Of a stretch of DNA of 42,535 nucleotides, positions 7,963 through 15,527 are shown in pieces. Position 1 is the stretch's first letter. Every line of letters begins with the position of its first letter. This DNA comes from an uncultured Ruminococcus sp. (GTDB taxonomy: Bacteria > Bacillota > Clostridia > RUG12999). The stretch spans positions 1 to 42,535 of the forward strand of contig CACZWD010000003.1 of assembly GCA_902784805.1 (NCBI GenBank), written 5' to 3'. Under the pieces are notes generated by a model that saw only the letters and a list, made by a program, of their open reading frames with translations, was not told the DNA's origin and did not search any database. The position numbers were made by a program, and so were the translations under genes.

Positions 7963-9111
7963 TTAATTTCCTTTCAGATAATTATAAGTATTTAACGCTA
8001 CCATAAGTTCCTCATTTACAGGCGTTATATATATTTTAATTTTCGAGCTTTCGGTTGATATTAAAAGCGGCTCCCTATCCGCTTTTAAATTTATAAGCCT
8101 ATCATATGTTTCGGCTCCGAGGAATTTTAATCTGTCAATTATTTTTTGCTTTACGAGGACACTGTTTTCACCTATTCCGCCCGAAAAGCTTATTGCGTCA
8201 ACGCCGCCGAGACAGGCGAGAAATGAGCAGATATATTTTGCTACGCTGTAAGCGTAAGCTTCAATTACATCGTCGCAGCCGTTATTTTCAAGCTCACGCA
8301 TATCGCCGTTTTTTCCGCTCATACCTTTTAGACCGCATTTCGTGCTTAAAAAATCTCTTGCGTCATCTATACTCATATTTTCTTTTTCCATAAGATATAG
8401 AAGGGCAAAAGCGTCAATATCACCGCAGCGGTTGTTCATCGGCAGCCCGCTTTGAGGCGAAAAGCCCATACTTGTGTCAAGCGATTTCCCGTCAAGTATA
8501 GCGCATACCGACGAGCTTCCGCCGAGATGCACGGAAATAAGCCTTTTGTTTTCTTTTCCGAGCTTATATGCGGCATAACTGTGCGCAGCGCCATGGAAAC
8601 CGTACTTTCGTATGCCGTATTTTTCTGCGAGAGCAGAATCAATGGAGTACATATAAGCGTATTTTGGAATGGTGCTGTGAAAAGCGGTCTCAAAAGAGCC
8701 TACACACGGAATATCAGGGAAAAGCTTTTTTATTTCGCGTATCGCATTTATATAAGGAATGTTATGCGCGGGAGCAACGCTCAGATATTCTTCCATTTTT
8801 GAAACAACATTATCATCAAGCTCTGCGGTACGGTTGATATTTCCCGCCATAACGGTTTTAAAGGCTATGGCGTTGATTTTAATATCATTTCCGATAAATT
8901 TAAAAACTTTTTTCAAAGCTATCCCGTATCCGCTGCTTGTATCGGTTTTACCGCTTTTTTTAGTTTCATTTTTTTGAAAAACGTAATCACTGTCCGTAGA
9001 AAAAACAGAGCTTATTTGTCCGTTTGCGATAATATTTTGGCGTGTTATCTCGTAAAGTTTAAATTTAAGCGAGGTACTTCCGATATTTAATACAAGTATA
9101 TTAAAGTCCAT
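7963..9111 (-). CDS. Acetate-kinase-family acyl (or carbamoyl) phosphate kinase
   Basis: The 382-residue product has the ASKHA fold of acetate/propionate kinases, which make ATP from an acyl phosphate and ADP. Recognisable parts are NIGSTSLKFKL (9-19), GFHGAAH (171-177), HLGGSSS (195-201), MNNRCGDID (226-233), SFSGGIGEN (309-316) and PVNEELM (364-370). Several near-invariant residues differ: the GHRVVHGGE segment reads AFKTVMAGN (Arg to Lys at 85), FDTAFH reads FETAFH (Asp to Glu at 141), and HLGNGSS reads HLGGSSS. The kinase fold is clear, but acetate is unlikely to be the substrate. The start ATG 9111 (behind GGTGATAAAT) is preferred to 9123. It overlaps the DUF1116 gene, whose product probably supplies its acyl phosphate. 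Confidence 0.85.
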   Translation of the reverse strand: MDFNILVLNIGSTSLKFKLYEITRQNIIANGQISSVFSTDSDYVFQKNETKKSGKTDTSSGYGIALKKVFKFIGNDIKINAIAFKTVMAGNINRTAELDDNVVSKMEEYLSVAPAHNIPYINAIREIKKLFPDIPCVGSFETAFHSTIPKYAYMYSIDSALAEKYGIRKYGFHGAAHSYAAYKLGKENKRLISVHLGGSSSVCAILDGKSLDTSMGFSPQSGLPMNNRCGDIDAFALLYLMEKENMSIDDARDFLSTKCGLKGMSGKNGDMRELENNGCDDVIEAYAYSVAKYICSFLACLGGVDAISFSGGIGENSVLVKQKIIDRLKFLGAETYDRLINLKADREPLLISTESSKIKIYITPVNEELMVALNTYNYLKGN

Positions 9112-10513
9112 ATTTATCACCATATGCTATGAGCGCTTTTTCAAAACATTCAAAAGGAACTCTTGCTGTTCCCGCGCCAAGCCTTTTTCCTGTTTTGGAT
9201 ATCATTCCGCCGTGGATTACGGGTTCGATGCCCGTTTCAATAACCTTTCGTATATCAATTCCTGTAGGCGTACCCCTGTAATTTAAAGCTGGGATAAGAT
9301 AGTTTTTGTTTTCGGTAATGGTGATTTCAGCCATTTCAAGAGTCTGCTCAATTCCGTCGTTCAAGGTTTTGTCAAGCGAACGCATTACGGCAGGCGCCGC
9401 CGCTGCGGCAAAACCTCCGAGACCGGTGCTTTCAAGTATGCAGCTGTCACCAATCCATGGCAGAACCTCATCGGAATTAACGGCAGCTACATATTCACCT
9501 GTAAGCATAGGGGAGGGAGCGTTAAACCACTCGGTTCCCAGACCGCTTACTTTTATAGCGTAATTTACGCCATTTCCGACCATTGCCGTTACAACGGTAG
9601 AATAATCTACGTGACGGACAGCTTCAAGCAGCGACATTGCGGATGCCATACCGAGAGGGTGGAAAAACCTTACCGTTCCGTAAAGAAGGTCAACGCATTT
9701 TTTGCGCTCGTCATCTGTTATATCTGCGTCGAACAGCATTTTCATAAGCTCGTTTGTGGCAATAATTCCCGTTGCGTCCTGCCTTGAATGAAGCTCGTCA
9801 CCCATTTCGACGCCCCTTGTAAATATTTTTCGCATTGCCATTCCGCCGTTTGATTCAAGCACGTTTGTCATTGCGGGAGCAATTATGTCATGCACCATAT
9901 TAAGATGCTCTCTTATACTTTCGTTAAATATGCCCCAGCCTGCAAGCCCACCTCTGTTCGGACCTTCAAACGGAGGGCAAAAGCCTTTAAAGCCCGTGTT
10001 TTTATCCTCAACAATATTTACAGCCATGGAAGGCGTTGTTATACCGGAGCCGGGTCCTACAAGATGATAGTCGTTTGAAGAAACAAAACGGATTTTGCCG
10101 CTTTCAAGCAGTTTTCTTGCCTCATCTTCATCTTTTGCGTATCCTTCAAACATTACGCCGTTTATACCGCCCTGCTTTTGAGTTTCACACATATCTTCCC
10201 ATGCGATATCGGGTCCCGAATGCATTATCATTCCGTCCTCAACACCGGGCACACATTCTTTTGCCGGTTTCATACCTATCCAGTAAGGGTCGGTGTTATC
10301 AAAAATTTCGATAACTTTTTTGTTTGCTTCGTCAATTTTTTTTGAAAAATCCGAATACACTGTTTTTTCAAGCAGAGTTTTTGCGCGCTCGCTTAACGGA
10401 AAGGTTTTTCCCGGCTTCCAGTTAAGCTGAACCGCATTTCCGCCTTGTTGTTTTATTGCGTCCGCAAAAACATCCGTACCCACATTTATAACATTTATTT
10501 CATCTTTTAGCAT
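9101..10513 (-). CDS. DUF1116 protein (YlbE/AllG-like), partner of FdrA
   Basis: The 470-residue product has DUF1116 hallmarks: IMHSGPDIAWEDMCE (96-110), VMFEGYAKDEDEA (120-132), LVGPGSGITTPSM (151-163), GVEMGDELHSRQDATG, the glycine-rich STGLGGFAAAAAP and the C-terminal TGTARVPFECFEKAL-like end. In E. coli the homologue YlbE (AllG), with FdrA and YlbF, is reported to form oxamate carbamoyltransferase. An N-terminal segment (about 5-37, INVINVGTDVF then NWKPGK) resembles the C-terminus of E. coli FdrA rather than YlbE, so the module boundary seems shifted. ATG 10513 follows GGAGAGAG and overlaps the FdrA gene by 7 bases, as expected for a stoichiometric complex. Confidence 0.88.
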   Translation of the reverse strand: MLKDEINVINVGTDVFADAIKQQGGNAVQLNWKPGKTFPLSERAKTLLEKTVYSDFSKKIDEANKKVIEIFDNTDPYWIGMKPAKECVPGVEDGMIMHSGPDIAWEDMCETQKQGGINGVMFEGYAKDEDEARKLLESGKIRFVSSNDYHLVGPGSGITTPSMAVNIVEDKNTGFKGFCPPFEGPNRGGLAGWGIFNESIREHLNMVHDIIAPAMTNVLESNGGMAMRKIFTRGVEMGDELHSRQDATGIIATNELMKMLFDADITDDERKKCVDLLYGTVRFFHPLGMASAMSLLEAVRHVDYSTVVTAMVGNGVNYAIKVSGLGTEWFNAPSPMLTGEYVAAVNSDEVLPWIGDSCILESTGLGGFAAAAAPAVMRSLDKTLNDGIEQTLEMAEITITENKNYLIPALNYRGTPTGIDIRKVIETGIEPVIHGGMISKTGKRLGAGTARVPFECFEKALIAYGDKYGL

Positions 10514-12054
10514 AATTTTTCTCTCTCCGTTTCTTCAATTAAATCTAAAGCAATTTCAGCAATTTCTTTGTTTGTATCGGCAATTATTACGCCGGCATCT
10601 TTTAATATCTGCGCTTGTTTTTCAAAATCCTGAGGGTCCATATCGCTTCCGCAAATTGTTGCGATTACGGTAAGATGCCGTCCTTCCTCCTGCGCCCGTT
10701 TTTTCTCCCCAGTTATAACCTCCGACATAACGGAGGCAGGGTCGGGGTGGAGCGCATATCCGAGCAGAAAATCAAGATATATAACTGCGGTTTCGGGGTC
10801 TCTTGCTTCTTTTATAAAGCGGTTTACCCTTGCCGTCGGGTCAATAGCAACGTGCGCTCTGCCTTTTGTAAAGGTTTCGTCACCAATATCAATTACGGTA
10901 TGTTTATAGCTTTCAAAGGGATTTTCAAGCATAAATTCCGGTTTTATCGCGACATTTGAATAAAGCTCTCTGCCGCTTTTGCTCCATAAAAGCTGTGTTT
11001 CGTCCGCAAGTGAGCCGCCGCAAAGTATGGCTCTGAAATACTTTTGCGAAGGAGCGTATTTTTTAACCTCCGCTTTCACATCAAAATCATTATTAAATAC
11101 CTTTTTAAGAGTAACCTTTTTGCCGCTCGAAAGTTCCATAACCTTTACAGCGGTTTCATCAAAGGATTCGGAGTACATTATGCCGTTTTCTTCAAGCAAT
11201 TTGTTATTTCCGTTTATAAACTGTACAACAACAGGTTTTGAACATTTTTTTATAACGTCAATTATTTTGAGCAGCGCCGACTCGGCAGGGGGTTTTGAAA
11301 TAAGAGCGATAACTTTTGTGTTTTCGTCTTTTTCAAGGGCTTTTATACTCATTGCCATTGTAATTCCGCCAACCTCATCGGACATATCCCTTCCGCCCGT
11401 ACCTATTGCGTGAGAAATACCAAAACCGTTTCGGTGAACAAGCACCATAACCTCCTGAATACCGCTTCCCGAAGCTCCGGCAAGACCGATATTTCCACGA
11501 TGGACCATACTGCAAAGTCCTATTGCCGTGCCGTTTATGAACGATAAGCCGCAGCCCGGTCCCATCATAAACAGTCCTTTTGAAAGCGCAAGTTTTTTAA
11601 GCTCGACTTCATCTTCGATACTTACGTTATCGCTGAACATAAAAACGTTCATTCCGTTTAAAAGGGCTCTCTTTGCCTCTTTTGCCGCATATTCGCCGGC
11701 AACGGATATAACAGCCATATTTGCTTCGGGCACAGCGGCTTTTGCGCCCGATATACTTCTGAACGAGCTTGAAGTATCTGATTTTTCAGAAATGAGTTCT
11801 TCAAATTTTTCTTTTGCTTTTTCACAGTCCGCTTCGGTTTCCGCCCTTACCGCAATAATAAGGTCGTTCGGACCTGTGCTTTCCGCTTCATTCGTCCAAA
11901 GACCGAGGTCGCTGATTGTATCTTTATTAAGCGGTGTGCCCATACCGATTGAAGCATTGTCAACCCCGTCCGTTTCCGCAAGACGCCTTGCAATTTTCAT
12001 AAGAAACACCGAATCGTAATAACGGTTTTTCTCAATGTAATTTTTTATAACCAT
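10507..12054 (-). CDS. fdrA: FdrA-family protein (acyl-CoA-synthetase-like, AllF-like)
   Basis: The 515-residue product aligns by eye with E. coli FdrA: the N-terminal YYDSVFLMKIARRL and GMGTPLNKD (37-45), ISVAGEYAAKEA (116-127), FSDNVSIEDEVELK (140-153), GASGSGIQE (193-201), AIGTGGRDMSDEVGG (216-230), SKPPAES (253-259) and a second Rossmann half with IDPTARV. The fold resembles succinyl-CoA synthetase alpha plus the ligase domain, but the GHAGA phospho-histidine region is missing, so it cannot use the usual phosphohistidine route. E. coli FdrA is reported to be part of oxamate carbamoyltransferase. ATG 12054 follows GAGGAGTTGATAAA and overlaps the DUF2877 gene. It probably forms a complex with the DUF1116 and DUF2877 proteins. 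Confidence 0.9.
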   Translation of the reverse strand: MVIKNYIEKNRYYDSVFLMKIARRLAETDGVDNASIGMGTPLNKDTISDLGLWTNEAESTGPNDLIIAVRAETEADCEKAKEKFEELISEKSDTSSSFRSISGAKAAVPEANMAVISVAGEYAAKEAKRALLNGMNVFMFSDNVSIEDEVELKKLALSKGLFMMGPGCGLSFINGTAIGLCSMVHRGNIGLAGASGSGIQEVMVLVHRNGFGISHAIGTGGRDMSDEVGGITMAMSIKALEKDENTKVIALISKPPAESALLKIIDVIKKCSKPVVVQFINGNNKLLEENGIMYSESFDETAVKVMELSSGKKVTLKKVFNNDFDVKAEVKKYAPSQKYFRAILCGGSLADETQLLWSKSGRELYSNVAIKPEFMLENPFESYKHTVIDIGDETFTKGRAHVAIDPTARVNRFIKEARDPETAVIYLDFLLGYALHPDPASVMSEVITGEKKRAQEEGRHLTVIATICGSDMDPQDFEKQAQILKDAGVIIADTNKEIAEIALDLIEETEREKLC

Positions 12055-12872
12055 TTTATCAACTCCTCACCATTTGCCATACTGTAACCGAACAAAATAC
12101 CATAACATGTTTCAATACCCGAAGTGCTGCCGTATTCCGCCAGTTCGTAGGTTAATGCTTTAAGCTTGTTTCCGTCACCGCAAATTGAATTTATCAGTTC
12201 ATAAAGACTTGAATTTATATAGCCTTCGGCAACATCAATAAGCAAATTTTTGCTTACGGTTGTTGTTTTAACATCTCCTTTCAGCTTTAAAAATTCTGTA
12301 AGCTTTTCGTTAAAACCGGTATAACCGTATAAAAGGTAATTCCATGCCGCAATCCCCGATATAATATCATCGCAGGAAGGTGTAAGACCTACACCGAGAC
12401 CTATTAAGCTTTCAAAACCCTCTGTTTCGTTTTTTTGCATTTTCATAAGTCCGCGTAAAAGCTTTTGCGTATATATTTTTTCGGTGATAACAGGACTTTT
12501 TTTTCCGATTTTTTTTAAAAAACAATAAAATTTTATTATATTTCGCGGCACATCCCCGGATTTTTTCAGTTTTTCTCTGTGAACGGATATAATCTTCGGA
12601 GAATTGGCAATAAAAGCAATATTGCCTACAAAAATACCGTCGTTTTTTTTAACGGCTTTGTCGCCGTTTTCAAGTTCTATACCGCAAAAATCCGTGCCGC
12701 AGTCACAAATATACGCTCTTGTTGAAAATTTTTGCTTATTGTTAAAAACGGTAATCAGCTCGCCGCCGTCCGTAACTATATTAAAGCAATGCCTGTATAT
12801 TCCGCAAATTGTTCCGCTTTGCCATTTAATGCTGTTTGCCCTGTCGCAGACATAATCAATTTCATATATCAT
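12045..12872 (-). CDS. DUF2877 protein (YlbF/AllH-like)
   Basis: The 275-residue product carries the family signature LGVGLTPSCDDIISG at about residues 159-173 (LTPSxDD). DUF2877 proteins are nearly always encoded beside FdrA and DUF1116. In E. coli YlbF (AllH) is the third component of oxamate carbamoyltransferase. The N-terminal half looks beta-rich and the C-terminal half helical, with no membrane segment. The gene overlaps the flavoprotein gene by 11 bases and FdrA by 10, so translation is coupled. There is no strong ribosome-binding site; ATG 12866 is an alternative start. The usual Gly before the Asp pair (TPSGDD) is Cys here. Confidence 0.85.
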   Translation of the reverse strand: MIYEIDYVCDRANSIKWQSGTICGIYRHCFNIVTDGGELITVFNNKQKFSTRAYICDCGTDFCGIELENGDKAVKKNDGIFVGNIAFIANSPKIISVHREKLKKSGDVPRNIIKFYCFLKKIGKKSPVITEKIYTQKLLRGLMKMQKNETEGFESLIGLGVGLTPSCDDIISGIAAWNYLLYGYTGFNEKLTEFLKLKGDVKTTTVSKNLLIDVAEGYINSSLYELINSICGDGNKLKALTYELAEYGSTSGIETCYGILFGYSMANGEELIKWL

Positions 12873-14421
12873 CTTTTGAAAATATAAAGCTCAGGAGGTA
12901 TTTATCATCGGTATTGGGATAATCCTTTCTTGAGTGGACTCCTCTGCTTTCCTTTCGTTTTATTGCCGCTTTAACACAGCAGGTACATACAACAAGCATA
13001 TTTTCACATTCTTTTTTTGAGACCTCCGCTTTAAAATCGGCGGGAGTATAATCACGGATTTGCTCCGATATTTCTTTAAGTTTTGTTTTTAGAAGTACAA
13101 GCTCTTTTTCAGTTCTTAAAGGTCCCATATAATTTGACATATTCTCATATATAGTCTTTTTAATATTTTCAAAAAAATCCTTTTGAGCATTACCGTAAAC
13201 GCTTGTTTGTTCTTCTGAAAAAGATGGATGGGGGACAGAGCAGTTTTTCGCGTATTCCGCCGCGCTTTTCCCTGCAATTGTTCCGAAAACATATACCTCC
13301 GTACCCGCATTTCCGCCGACTCTGTTTGCCCCATGAAGCCCACCTGTAACTTCGCCCGCGGCAAAAAGCCCATTAACCGAAGTGCGGCATTTTTCGTCAA
13401 CGACAACTCCGCCCATAAACGAGTGAGCGCAGGGAGCCACTTCTATTTTTTCTTTTGTAATATCTATTCCCGCGCCGAGAAAACGTTTATAATATAGAAT
13501 ATGGCCTTTTTTGATTTCTTTTTCGGGTATGTCCGTAAGGTCAAGATAAACGCCTCCGTGCGGCGTGCCGTTTCCTTTTTTGATTTCAGCGTAAATAAGC
13601 TTCGCAAGGGAGTCTTTCGGAATTTCGCCCTCGCTGCTATATTCTTTAAGCAAAAAGCGTTCCCCGTTTTTATTTGTTATTTTACCGCCATGACTTAAAA
13701 GCGTTGTGGATATTCCGAGCTTTTGAGGGAAAATACATCTGCACGGCTCAAATTGTATAAACTCCATATCGGTAAGATATGCTCCGGCTCTCAGCGCCGC
13801 TCCGTAGCCGTCGCCTGTCATGCAGGGGGCATATGTGCTTTCGCTTTCTATATGTATTCCTCCGCAGGCAAGAACAACCGCTTTTGCGCAGATATAAAAT
13901 TTAATTTCGTTTTGAAGGTCAAAAACCGATGCGCCGATTACTTTATTATCTTTTGTGATTAAATCACAGAGCATGGCGTTATCTATGATTTTTACACCGT
14001 TTTTTACGGCTTCCTCTTTATATCTTTCAAGCGTGGTTTTACCTGTGTGATTTTCAATATGCACAAGCCGCTCCGTACTGCAGCCAAGAGGTCTAAGCAG
14101 ATTATATCCTTTTTCGTTTTTGTCAAATTTAAGACCTAAATGTTCTATGTTTTTCACTTCATCTGCCGAGTTTTTCGCAAGCGTAAAAGCAAGCTCCTGT
14201 TTTCCTATATATTTGCCGCCTTTAACCGTATCCTCACAAAAGAGCGCTGTGCTGTCGTTTTCGGACACGGCAGCGTTAAAGCCCAGAATATAATTTGAAG
14301 CGGCAATGCTGCTTTTTGAGATGACGGCTACTTTTAAACCGCAAAGCGAAGCGCTATACGCAGCTTTTATTCCCGCCAGTCCGGCGCCGGCAATAAGTAT
14401 ATCGGTATAAACGCTGTTCAT
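12862..14421 (-). CDS. FAD-dependent oxidoreductase of the fumarate reductase/aspartate oxidase superfamily
   Basis: The 519-residue product has the N-terminal FAD motif GAGLAGIKAA (12-21), a second nucleotide motif ending in LACGGIH (184-190), GDGYGAALRAGA (203-214), DMEFIQF (218-224), a capping region, GLFAAGEVTGGLHGANRVGGNA (351-372) and a helical C-terminal domain. It has no signal peptide, haem site or iron-sulphur domain, so it is a soluble single-subunit flavoenzyme. Residues that bind the dicarboxylate in FrdA, SdhA and NadB are altered: QFHPT is QFEPC (E225) and PRD is PKD (K269), whereas H333 and R367 remain. It probably oxidises or reduces another substrate, perhaps an amine or hydroxy acid. 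ATG 14421 lies two bases after the amidohydrolase stop. Confidence 0.85.
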   Translation of the reverse strand: MNSVYTDILIAGAGLAGIKAAYSASLCGLKVAVISKSSIAASNYILGFNAAVSENDSTALFCEDTVKGGKYIGKQELAFTLAKNSADEVKNIEHLGLKFDKNEKGYNLLRPLGCSTERLVHIENHTGKTTLERYKEEAVKNGVKIIDNAMLCDLITKDNKVIGASVFDLQNEIKFYICAKAVVLACGGIHIESESTYAPCMTGDGYGAALRAGAYLTDMEFIQFEPCRCIFPQKLGISTTLLSHGGKITNKNGERFLLKEYSSEGEIPKDSLAKLIYAEIKKGNGTPHGGVYLDLTDIPEKEIKKGHILYYKRFLGAGIDITKEKIEVAPCAHSFMGGVVVDEKCRTSVNGLFAAGEVTGGLHGANRVGGNAGTEVYVFGTIAGKSAAEYAKNCSVPHPSFSEEQTSVYGNAQKDFFENIKKTIYENMSNYMGPLRTEKELVLLKTKLKEISEQIRDYTPADFKAEVSKKECENMLVVCTCCVKAAIKRKESRGVHSRKDYPNTDDKYLLSFIFSKDDI

Positions 14422-14423
14422 TT

Positions 14424-15347
14424 TTATTCCTCACATTCTCCAAGTAATTTAAGCGCATTTTTACGGCAAATTTTTTCATATGTTTCAAAAGAAATTTTAC
14501 CGTCAAGATACGCATTGTCAAGAAATTCCGAGAGCTTAAGCATATCATACGCGGGGTTTTGGGGATTGATATTTTCGGGGTCGTGAATATCTGTTGCGTA
14601 GAAAATTTTGTCCGCAAATTCTTCCATAAATTTATATGTATAATCAAGGTCACGCGCCATGGCACGATATCCTGAAAGTGAAGATAAATCACAGTACAGG
14701 TTGCTGTATTTTCTCATAAGCTCTCCGACTCTGCCTTCGCGTACAACCCTGCCGGCAGGATAAGAATCTCGTGTTTCTTCGGTCACATCGGCGCCAAGCT
14801 CCGACCAAAATCTTACGGAATGACCGATAACTTTAAGCTCCGGAAACATTTTAAGCACTTTTTCAAGCTTAGGCAGACCAAGCTCATCTACAACGCCGTA
14901 ATCATTTTTGGGTTTTCCAAAATGCAGCGTTACGGACATACCGCATTTTTCGCAGTGTGAAAAGAGATTAAGCAAACGAGGGTCATCAAGCGGGATATTG
15001 GGTATCAGTTCACTTACACCTTTTGCGCCTTGCGATTTATAATAGTTTAAATAATGCGAAAAATCCGTTTGAGGATTATTGTTTCCAAACCTCGGGTCGA
15101 TTCCGCAGAACCACCATCCGATTGTATTATTATATTTTTCGGCAATTCTTTTTGCTTCTCTCGGAGAAAGTCTTTCGGTTGTAAATTCAGGGCAGGTTCC
15201 GGGAGGCAGCAGAACGCCTTTTTCAACGCCTATTTTATCATATATTTTTCTAAGCTCTTTCACCGTAGGATAAAAATGCCCCGATAATTTCGGAATACCC
15301 CTTTCTTCAATACAATGAACGTGCATATCTATTTTTTTTAACAGCAC
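14424..15347 (-). CDS. Amidohydrolase-2 family metal-dependent hydrolase (lactonase or amidase candidate)
   Basis: I chose GTG 15347 because GGAGG lies eight bases upstream; the frame is open to ATG 15398, but that extension looks like leader. The 307-residue product starts directly with the beta-strand and metal ligands KKIDMHVH (H9, H11), followed by LHFGK, VIGHSVRF and FYATDIHD, the usual later His and Asp ligands of the TIM-barrel amidohydrolase-2 group. The family contains lactonases, decarboxylases and amide hydrolases. First in the operon, with a dehydratase and aldolase downstream, it may open a sugar lactone. With the FdrA module present, cleavage of a cyclic amide or ureide is an equal possibility. 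Confidence 0.82.
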   Translation of the reverse strand: MLLKKIDMHVHCIEERGIPKLSGHFYPTVKELRKIYDKIGVEKGVLLPPGTCPEFTTERLSPREAKRIAEKYNNTIGWWFCGIDPRFGNNNPQTDFSHYLNYYKSQGAKGVSELIPNIPLDDPRLLNLFSHCEKCGMSVTLHFGKPKNDYGVVDELGLPKLEKVLKMFPELKVIGHSVRFWSELGADVTEETRDSYPAGRVVREGRVGELMRKYSNLYCDLSSLSGYRAMARDLDYTYKFMEEFADKIFYATDIHDPENINPQNPAYDMLKLSEFLDNAYLDGKISFETYEKICRKNALKLLGECEE

Positions 15348-15527
15348 TTTAAACCCCTCCCGAATATTTTTCCTATATATAATGTAATTCATAATCACGA
15401 AAAAATGAATGCTTAAAATTATACAAAAATTTTTTTTATTTTAGGGCTTGCAAATTTTGGTTTTTTGTAGTATAATAAAATATTAAGTCTGTATTTCATA
15501 TCCTTTAAAGAGAGGAATGTTATATAA
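15348..15527. promoter_or_regulatory. Divergent control region between operon and regulator
   Basis: A strong plus-strand promoter faces the regulator gene. On the minus strand, facing the operon, I see only a TATATA -10-like box about 30 bases before GTG 15347 and a poor TTTTCG -35, which fits a promoter needing an activator. The six-base inverted repeat ATTCAT (15387-15392) / ATGAAT (15405-15410) is a weak operator candidate. Confidence 0.45.
15448..15476 (+). promoter_or_regulatory. Promoter of the PBP-like regulator gene
   Basis: TTGCAA (15448-15453) and TATAAT (15471-15476) with a 17-base spacer, 51 bases before the start codon at 15528. Confidence 0.78.

Noticed and set aside
7963-9111. 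Carbamate kinase expected beside FdrA
   Set aside because: The sequence has acetate-kinase motifs and none of the amino-acid-kinase fold of carbamate kinase.
15348-15398. Longer amidohydrolase start at ATG 15398
   Set aside because: The added residues precede the conserved beta-strand and metal motif, and GGAGG is spaced correctly for GTG 15347.
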